Source: Ectocarpus siliculosus (lineage: Eukaryota; Sar; Phaeophyceae; Ectocarpales; Ectocarpaceae). Taken from it: DNA of 13,513 nucleotides. Position 1 is the stretch's first letter; each line of letters starts with the position of its first letter. The notes beneath the pieces were generated by a model, which was given only the letters and a program-made list of their open reading frames with translations, was not told the DNA's origin and made no database searches. The stretch is taken from NCBI GenBank assembly GCA_000310025.1, contig FN648998.1, forward strand, positions 1,345-14,857. Reading direction: 5' to 3'. Made by a program: the position numbers and the translations under genes. Shown one piece after another: positions 9,014 to 13,513 of this stretch.

Positions 9014-9058
9014 GGTCAGCCGGTTAGCGCGATCGATGCTAATAATAAAGACACACAC
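9014..9058 (+). repeat. tRNA-Ile-like half repeat, copy 2, with AC tail
   Basis: GGTCAGCCGGTTAGCGCG, then ATCGATGCTAATAATAAAG, then ACACACACC. Together with the preceding TA it resembles the D-arm and anticodon arm of eukaryotic tRNA-Ile(AAT), whose anticodon loop is CTAATAA. There is no 3' half and no B box, so it is not a tRNA gene. Confidence 0.65.
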
Positions 9059-9478
9059 CATGCGGCGCGTGGATGGAGAACTGTGCAAGCTTCTGAATAG
9101 ATAGACTAGATGCGGCACGAGTCCAAGCGGCGCGCATGATTGTAAAGGTTGCTGTGGTGGCCGAATACACGGCATGTGTGTGGGGAGGTGGAGGTTCCGG
9201 GTGAGAACGAGATGCAACCGGCGTACATCCAAGAAGGCGCAGAGTTCCCCTCACTTCGCAAATCCGCCCAAGCGCCAAGAGGTGTAAGGTGGCTTTCTAT
9301 TTAGCACCAGGCGCGCGGAAAGAAACAACTCGCGCTGCAGGTACACGACAACAGCCCGACACGTGGCTCTACTTTGGCTAGAATTTAGAGGTTTTGAAGC
9401 TTCTTGACCAGAAGGTAGCGCGCGCAGAAATAGTGCGCACAGGAAGAGATCGCCGAAGCTTTGCGTAAAAGGGCGCGA

Positions 9479-9787
9479 ATGACGAGGTTGTTGAAAGTTG
9501 TCCGATATGTACATGGAGGGGGGCCTAACCCCTCCGACGACGACGACCCAGAGCTAGGGCTAGATACCACCGCACAATTTGACGCAGCGAAGGGCAGGGG
9601 GGTGATGTCGCCGCCACCACACTCGGAGGTATCATCGGATTGTCGCCAGCGTGGAGAGCGCGGAGTCGTGTGGCGTAAGCGAAGCAGCACACTATTTCGC
9701 AAGGCAAAAATGGCGTTCCTCGCAGCGCACGCCGCTCCTCCAGCGCGCATGGCAGATACCAGAGAGATTGCTTTGGGTGAAGAATGA
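9479..9787 (+). CDS. Short reading frame inside transposon, function unknown
   Basis: 102 codons from ATG 9479. The frame is open further upstream to 9443, just after an acceptor-like GCGCACAG, which adds a helical stretch EEIAEALRKRARMTRLLKVV. An acidic run (DDDDPELGLD) and a basic C-terminal half follow. I do not recognise it and see no DDE triad. It may be an exon remnant of a transposase, a captured host fragment, or chance; the bias toward protein-like composition is modest. Confidence 0.25.
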   Translation: MTRLLKVVRYVHGGGPNPSDDDDPELGLDTTAQFDAAKGRGVMSPPPHSEVSSDCRQRGERGVVWRKRSSTLFRKAKMAFLAAHAAPPARMADTREIALGEE

Positions 9788-10120
9788 TCGATACGCGACA
9801 CATGGCAGAAATGAGATGCTCAAGCACGTGGTTGATTGCCATTGCGTTGTCACAAGTTTGTCTCATCACCTACTTCACTTCGTGAGAGACGCGAACGATT
9901 TTCCAGTCTTGATGAGGGGCATACAGTCCAGAAGGGAGAATAATCTTCGTGCTTTGGCGAATTAAACTGCATCATTAATTAATGTGCTTGCGGCGTTGTC
10001 CTTCATTGGCTCGTTACTTCTTCATCTGCACCTTCGTATGACTGCTGCAATGATACGCATGGCCCTATCAATATCAGCTCTCCACGCTGTTATTGTAGCG
10101 CAAAAATGGGCCTTTTCCCG

Positions 10121-10246
10121 GTTTAGCGGTTCATGACCGCTATTAAGCCTCCTGGTTTGGCGGATAATGACCGCTAAAGTGGTTTAGCGGCGATACCCTG
10201 AATAGCGGTTATAAAAATTCGTGACACTATGGACCGCTAAACCGGG
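10121..10246. repeat. Right subterminal motif cluster
   Basis: The motif, in both orientations, at 10121-10130, 10136-10146, 10154-10163, 10169-10178, 10181-10190, 10203-10214 and 10233-10246. Spacing is about 10 to 20 bp. A 32-bp stretch, 10196-10227, is also present as a direct repeat at 8550-8581 (29 of 32 identical). Confidence 0.7.
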
Positions 10247-10256
10247 CCCACGACTG
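10233..10256 (-). repeat. Right terminal inverted repeat
   Basis: On the minus strand it reads CAGTCGTG-GG-CCCGGTTTAGCGGT. Followed by TA at 10257-10258. Confidence 0.85.
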
Positions 10257-10769
10257 TACTCTACATCACGAGGACAATCGATGCTTGCTGCAGTAACCCC
10301 GTCTTAGTATCGCAAGGGCACGAGCCCACGGGAGCACGGGCTTTAGACACTACAGTAGTTCCACCACAACCTTGGCCAGTGAGGGCGGTCCACTTAATCT
10401 TCGGGCCGCTCGCTTTACTCGTTATATAATAGTATGTGCATGCATCATTCGTGCTTCCTTGAATGTTTCATGCGACAAACTCAGATTACATTTCCTTCTC
10501 ACACTGCCCCATGGGGTGAAAATTTGACAACTTTGCGGGTGAAGCGAAAAAAAAAAGCAGAAAAGCTCTCGTGAGTACCAAACTTTGACGTTAGCATCGT
10601 CGACGAGGGAACGGGACGGCTGGACCCTTCTCGCGATAAAAAAACAATGATTCAGCACGCACCACAGGAGGAACGTCGGGCACGAAAAGAACAAGAAAAA
10701 TAAGAGAAAAGGCCCTTTGTTTCCCCCTCCTGTGCGACCCTGGATGGTTGTAGTTGTACGAAAAAAAAA

Positions 10770-10810
10770 TGAAAAGTGTAGTACTCTGCATACACTGAAA
10801 AGTGTAGTAC
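10770..10810. repeat. 15-bp direct repeat, 26-bp period
   Basis: TGAAAAGTGTAGTAC at 10770-10784 and again at 10796-10810. Confidence 0.85.
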
Positions 10811-10920
10811 ACGTCTCACCGCGAAAAATGGGCGGACTGTCGCCAAAAAAAATAGGATGGAAACACTCACACACAAGTGTTTTGTGTTTTCATCCACACT
10901 GATACTGATGTCTTTTCCTT

Positions 10921-10972
10921 GGTCAGCCGGTTAGCGGGGTCGATGCTCAAAACAAAGACACACACACACACA
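10921..10972 (+). repeat. tRNA-Ile-like half repeat, copy 3, with (AC)n tail
   Basis: GGTCAGCCGGTTAGCGGG, then GTCGATGCTCAAAACAAAG, then about six AC units. It lies outside the transposon, so the repeat is independent of that element. Confidence 0.65.
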
Positions 10973-10975
10973 CTG

Positions 10976-11035
10976 CCGACCAAGGGCCGAAGCAAAAGAA
11001 AATTACCGACCAAGGGCCGAAGCAAAAGAAAACTA
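10976..11035. repeat. 30-bp tandem duplication
   Basis: Two adjacent 30-bp units, 10976-11005 and 11006-11035, starting CCGACCAAGGGCCGAAGC and differing by one base. They begin four bases after the AC tail of tRNA-half copy 3. Confidence 0.9.
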
Positions 11036-11655
11036 CCACAAAATTCTGGCAGCACAACACCGAGGTACCTCATCTACAACCCATGCGTGCAAGCAAAAAG
11101 CAAGCCAACGCCACGTGACCCCTGCGGTTTGGCACGAAATGCAGCATCAACCAGGCACACAAGAAGGAGCCCGCAGGCACGCCTCCCCACAATTCTTGAG
11201 ATCGACTCAAGAACAGACGCAAGCCGGAACTGCAATGCTCCTCTCGCCGCAACCAATTTCAGCGAGAAACGAGGCATGAAAAAAAATACACATTTGCCCG
11301 ATTGGCCGGCATAAATAGCACGCAATCCGGGCTAACACGAAAGGTCGTCGATCGTGGAAACAATCTAGTTGTACATGGGCTCGAGTTTTTGCCGTTCATG
11401 GGAATACACCATCGGGGATAGGCAACAAGGACCACTAAAGTACGAAGTACATAGGAATCCGTGCCACATCCGTCGAAAGCAAACCCACTAGTGGACCCAT
11501 GCCATAGCTGTACAACTGTTTCGCTTCCACGGCTTGACAGTAAACCGCATCACCTCAGGCGGGCAAAGGGTCGGATGAACCGACACCTCGCTCAACGCCT
11601 TCGACAGCAATATTACTGCCAAGAACAAAAAAAACAACAACAACCCACTGCCACT

Positions 11656-12534
11656 CTAGGTGCCGGCGGAGAAGCCCTGTCCCCCCTCCCCTCCCCCGGA
11701 CATCCCGTCACTGCTGTCATCTCCCTCTCCCTCTCCCACCGGCTTCTTCTCCTTCTTTGCCTTGCCCCCGCGTTTTTTCCTCCTGTTCTTCCTGCCCTTC
11801 CCCCCCCCCTCCTCCTCTTGCGGCGGCCCTGAGGGTTGGCCGCCCGCCTCCTCCTTCTGCTCCCCCTCCTGCTGGGACGGCCCCGAGAGGTTTCCGCCCG
11901 CCTCCTCCTCGCGCCCGTCGTCGTCGCCACCCCCGCCTGCCTTGGGTAGATTCTTGCCGACCTTCCAATGGGCGAAGTGTGAGTCTAGCTCGGACTCTTT
12001 GCCCCACACCCTGGCGGACTCCTCCGCCCTCTCGTTCATCTTGTGCAGGACTTTCGTCAACTGGCGGTCAGGCAATTTCTTGCTCTGGACATTCAAGAGG
12101 CCAGCTCCGAGGGCGTCCGCGTTGTTCTTGAGGTCGTTGAGCTTGCCCGTGAGGCCCTCCTGGATGCCCTGGATCTCCTGCTGCACTGTTGCCATCTCGT
12201 CAGCCAGCTTGGCTTGCCCCAGTTCGAGCTGGCTGTGGAAGACGAGCTTCATCTTCTCCTCGGACGCGGCGATGGCGGCGGCGGTGGCGATCTCGGCCTC
12301 AGTCTGCCACCTCGCCCTCTCCTCCTCGAGCTGGCTCTGGAAGACCAGCTGCATCTTCTTTTCCATCTTCTCCCCGGACGCGGCGACGGCGGCGGCGGTG
12401 GCAATATCGGCCTCAGTCTGCCACCTCCTCCTCTCCTCCTCGTGGTTGGACACAGCTCCGGCGAACAGCCGCAAACGCCGGCAGAGGGTCATCACCAGCC
12501 AGCAGCAGCTCAGCCCGCTGCACAGCGCCGTCAT
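11656..12534 (-). CDS. Coiled-coil protein with duplicated segment and low-complexity tail, unknown function
   Basis: 292 codons, ATG 12534 to TAG 11656, with no intron in the frame. Residues 1-30 are Cys/Leu-rich and hydrophobic with RR at 19-20, a possible weak membrane or targeting segment. Residues 32-69 and 70-103 are a duplicated unit (EEER.RWQTEA.IATAAA.AAS, ending LVF.SQL) predicted to form a coiled coil. A further helical region follows (VQQEIQGIQEGLTGKLNDLKN). Residues 156-190 are charged, with HFAHWKVGKNLP at the end. The tail has a second, smaller duplication (EEAGG..SGP.Q, at 210 and 229), a basic run KGRKNRRKKRGGKAKKEKK (246-264) resembling a nuclear or nucleolar signal, and a Gly/acidic end. 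I do not recognise the family. The true start could lie at Met15 or in an upstream exon. Confidence 0.65.
   Translation of the reverse strand: MTALCSGLSCCWLVMTLCRRLRLFAGAVSNHEEERRRWQTEADIATAAAVAASGEKMEKKMQLVFQSQLEEERARWQTEAEIATAAAIAASEEKMKLVFHSQLELGQAKLADEMATVQQEIQGIQEGLTGKLNDLKNNADALGAGLLNVQSKKLPDRQLTKVLHKMNERAEESARVWGKESELDSHFAHWKVGKNLPKAGGGGDDDGREEEAGGNLSGPSQQEGEQKEEAGGQPSGPPQEEEGGGKGRKNRRKKRGGKAKKEKKPVGEGEGDDSSDGMSGGGEGGQGFSAGT
12226..12441 (-). repeat. Internal coding duplication in coiled-coil gene
   Basis: 12328-12441 and 12226-12327 encode the two similar coiled-coil units (38 and 34 residues). They differ by a four-residue insertion (the GEKMEKKM region) and a few substitutions, and similarity remains high at the DNA level. 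Confidence 0.85.
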
Positions 12535-12560
12535 CGACCAGTCCCTGGATCAGCCGTCAT
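12531..12560 (-). promoter_or_regulatory. Upstream reading frame overlapping the coiled-coil gene start (ATGA)
   Basis: ATG at 12560 opens a 9-codon frame that ends in TGA at 12533-12531. The stop overlaps the main ATG (12534-12532) as ATGA. If the transcript covers both, it could control initiation by termination and reinitiation. If an intron removes it, it has no role. Confidence 0.35.
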
Positions 12561-12678
12561 GAATGTTGAAACAATACGCACACCGGTGGCAGCAGTATCA
12601 AGTCTACAGCAGTAGTCACGGTCGAATATGTAAATGCGCATCGATGAGAGCTCCATAAACAAACGGCGAAACTCATAC

Positions 12679-12795
12679 CGAAACAGCGTTCTTCCGTACC
12701 CAGTTTACAAACACGCTGTGCCACACGTCAACCCACCGAAGGTCATGAGGACATATTTGGCAGCGGCGCTGAGAATTAATCAAGCAATCGCTCAT
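12679..12795 (-). CDS. Possible exon, unknown gene
   Basis: Bounded by a strong acceptor (TTTTCTGTTCTGCAG before 12795) and a strong donor (TTTCG|GTATGAG, exon last base 12679). 39 codons, MSDCLINSQRRCQICPHDLRW and on to WHSVFVNWVRKNAVS, phase 0 at both ends. It joins in phase with one frame of the candidate exon at 13045-13130. I could not connect it in frame to the coiled-coil gene, so it may be a 5' UTR exon or chance. Confidence 0.25.
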
Positions 12796-13044
12796 CTGCA
12801 GAACAGAAAATACTGTTGAAACGGAACTCCCGTGATGGCAGGTAATCTTCTCCCTGAATGATGGCTGAGCACCAATTTTTCCAAAATCGCGGGCAACGTC
12901 AACACCAATGGCATGGCTCTCGCCACCCACCCAACCGTTGGGCAAACGCGATGAACTCTGAGCTGACGGGGAAACGTATCGTCCGAAGAAACGACCTTCC
13001 GAAGAAGAACACTGCCATGCACAAAGAACATGACCGAAGCATAC

Positions 13045-13130
13045 CTGACAGGCATGGCAACAGGCACGCTGTAGTTCCACGAACGCCACCCTGCCTTCTG
13101 GACCAAGAACATGAAGCTCCAGAACCCGAA
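13045..13130 (-). CDS. Possible internal exon, unknown gene
   Basis: 86 bp between an acceptor with about 45 pyrimidine-rich bases (13134-13178 on the complementary strand, ending ATACCAG) and a donor TGTCAG|GTATGC (exon last base 13045). All three frames are open, so the coding frame is undetermined; one of them gives VLGPEGRVAFVELQRACCHACQ. The splice signals are as good as those of the URB2-like gene. It could also be a non-coding 5' exon of the gene at 11656-12534. Confidence 0.35.
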
Positions 13131-13352
13131 CTGGTATAAAAAAAGGGTGGGGTCGGAGGGGTAGGGAGGGGAAGGGTTAGCTGAGCGAAAACGCTGCAAA
13201 GGAGTGGTGCAGTCCTCGTCTGTCTCTGTCACGAGACGATGCGTGTCCGACAGCAGTTCTGGGCAACATCAACCGTGCCTATGATGCTCCGGAAATTTCG
13301 CCAACGAATAGCACCGCTTACGCCTTTCAACAAACTCGAATCGCCGGGGGGG

Positions 13353-13379
13353 GTTGTTGATGTTGTTGTTGTTGTTGTG

Positions 13380-13415
<36 letters not shown>
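13353..13415. repeat. GTT/CAA microsatellite
   Basis: Near-perfect GTT repeats on the plus strand with a few GAT and GTG interruptions. It would read as poly-Thr, poly-Asn or poly-Gln on the minus strand. There is no evidence that it is translated. Confidence 0.9.
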
Positions 13416-13513
13416 TGCCTTCGCATGAAAAACCGTCCCGGTTTCCGCTCATTACCTTCTAGCATCCGTACTGGGCCAACTAACGCGAACGCCTTCCGTG
13501 TTCACAGCCCAAC

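Larger units (their letters stand above)
8508..10256. mobile_element. DNA transposon with CAGTCGTG termini and TA target duplication (pogo/Tc1-mariner style)
   Basis: Element of 1,749 bp. The left end 8508-8531 and the reverse complement of the right end 10256-10233 both read CAGTCGTG, two differing bases, then CCCGGTTTAGCGGT (22 of 24 identical). TA flanks both ends (8506-8507 and 10257-10258). TA duplication with CAG-starting inverted repeats is typical of the Tc1/mariner superfamily, including pogo/Tigger. The interior has no recognisable DDE transposase, only short frames, so the element is either non-autonomous or decayed. It lies upstream of the URB2-like gene. Confidence 0.8.
10259..11655. 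other. Intergenic stretch without a recognisable gene
   Basis: Lower GC than the coding regions. Holds a tRNA-half repeat (10921), two short tandem or direct repeats (10770-10810 and 10976-11035), an imperfect hairpin (arms 10855-10866 and 10884-10895) and, at its right end, presumably the 3' UTR of the minus-strand gene at 11656. No reading frame here shows convincing protein character. Confidence 0.5.
12561..13513. other. Region upstream of the coiled-coil gene, mostly unassigned
   Basis: Apart from the two candidate exons and the microsatellite I see no supported gene. The stretch 13145-13176 is G-rich on the plus strand (runs of three or four G with short spacers) and doubles as the pyrimidine tract of the candidate exon. 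Confidence 0.4.

Noticed and set aside
9012-9058. A functional tRNA-Ile gene
   Set aside because: Only the 5' half is recognisable, the D-stem does not pair well, and there is no T-arm, B box or acceptor stem partner.
11074-11325. Minus-strand 83-codon frame with hydrophobic character
   Set aside because: No supporting splice or start context, no recognisable motif, and overlapping frames of similar length in the same stretch suggest chance.
11660-12562. 300-codon plus-strand frame opposite the coiled-coil gene
   Set aside because: Composition is Pro/Ser/Phe-rich as expected from the complement of Glu/Gly/Lys codons; the minus strand has structured repeats and a good coiled-coil pattern.
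13229-13465. Minus-strand frame with a long Thr run
   Set aside because: The Thr run is the GTT/CAA microsatellite and the remaining sequence gives no recognisable protein; a possible donor GTAAGC near 13318 is not enough on its own.

Overview
The window looks like nuclear DNA of a GC-rich eukaryote. Genes on the minus strand are interrupted by introns of about 240 to 925 bp with GT donors, AG acceptors and long polypyrimidine tracts. The proteins carry long Ala, Gly, Glu and Lys low-complexity runs. My best guess is a stramenopile, perhaps a brown alga of the Ectocarpus type; that is inference from style, not from a marker gene.

Positions 1-8093 (minus strand) hold one large split gene, which I reconstruct as seven coding exons whose splice phases all agree: 8093-7931, 7005-6131, 5700-4187, 3883-3652, 2849-1842, 1598-1463 and 952 to the window edge. 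Joined, they give at least 1,626 codons, with the C-terminus beyond position 1. The product resembles URB2/Npa2 (nucleolar pre-ribosomal-associated protein 2), which acts in early 60S ribosomal subunit assembly. The conserved blocks are separated by lineage-specific disordered inserts.

Positions 8094-8507 are the URB2 upstream flank, with a 7-bp tandem repeat and a 69-bp-spaced direct repeat. Positions 8508-10256 form a complete-looking DNA transposon: 24-bp terminal inverted repeats beginning CAGTCGTG, a TA duplication on each side, and dense subterminal copies of a TTTAGCGG motif. No DDE transposase is recognisable inside, although a short exon-like reading frame is present. A dispersed repeat of about 40 bp that resembles the 5' half of a tRNA-Ile occurs three times (8721, 9014, 10921), each time followed by an AC-rich tail.

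Positions 10259-11655 show no convincing gene and contain short tandem repeats. Positions 11656-12534 (minus strand) encode a 292-residue protein of unknown function with a duplicated coiled-coil segment and an acidic/basic low-complexity tail; a 9-codon upstream reading frame overlaps its start codon in an ATGA arrangement. Positions 12561-13513 contain well-formed splice signals suggesting one or two minus-strand exons, plus a GTT microsatellite, but no gene that I can name.
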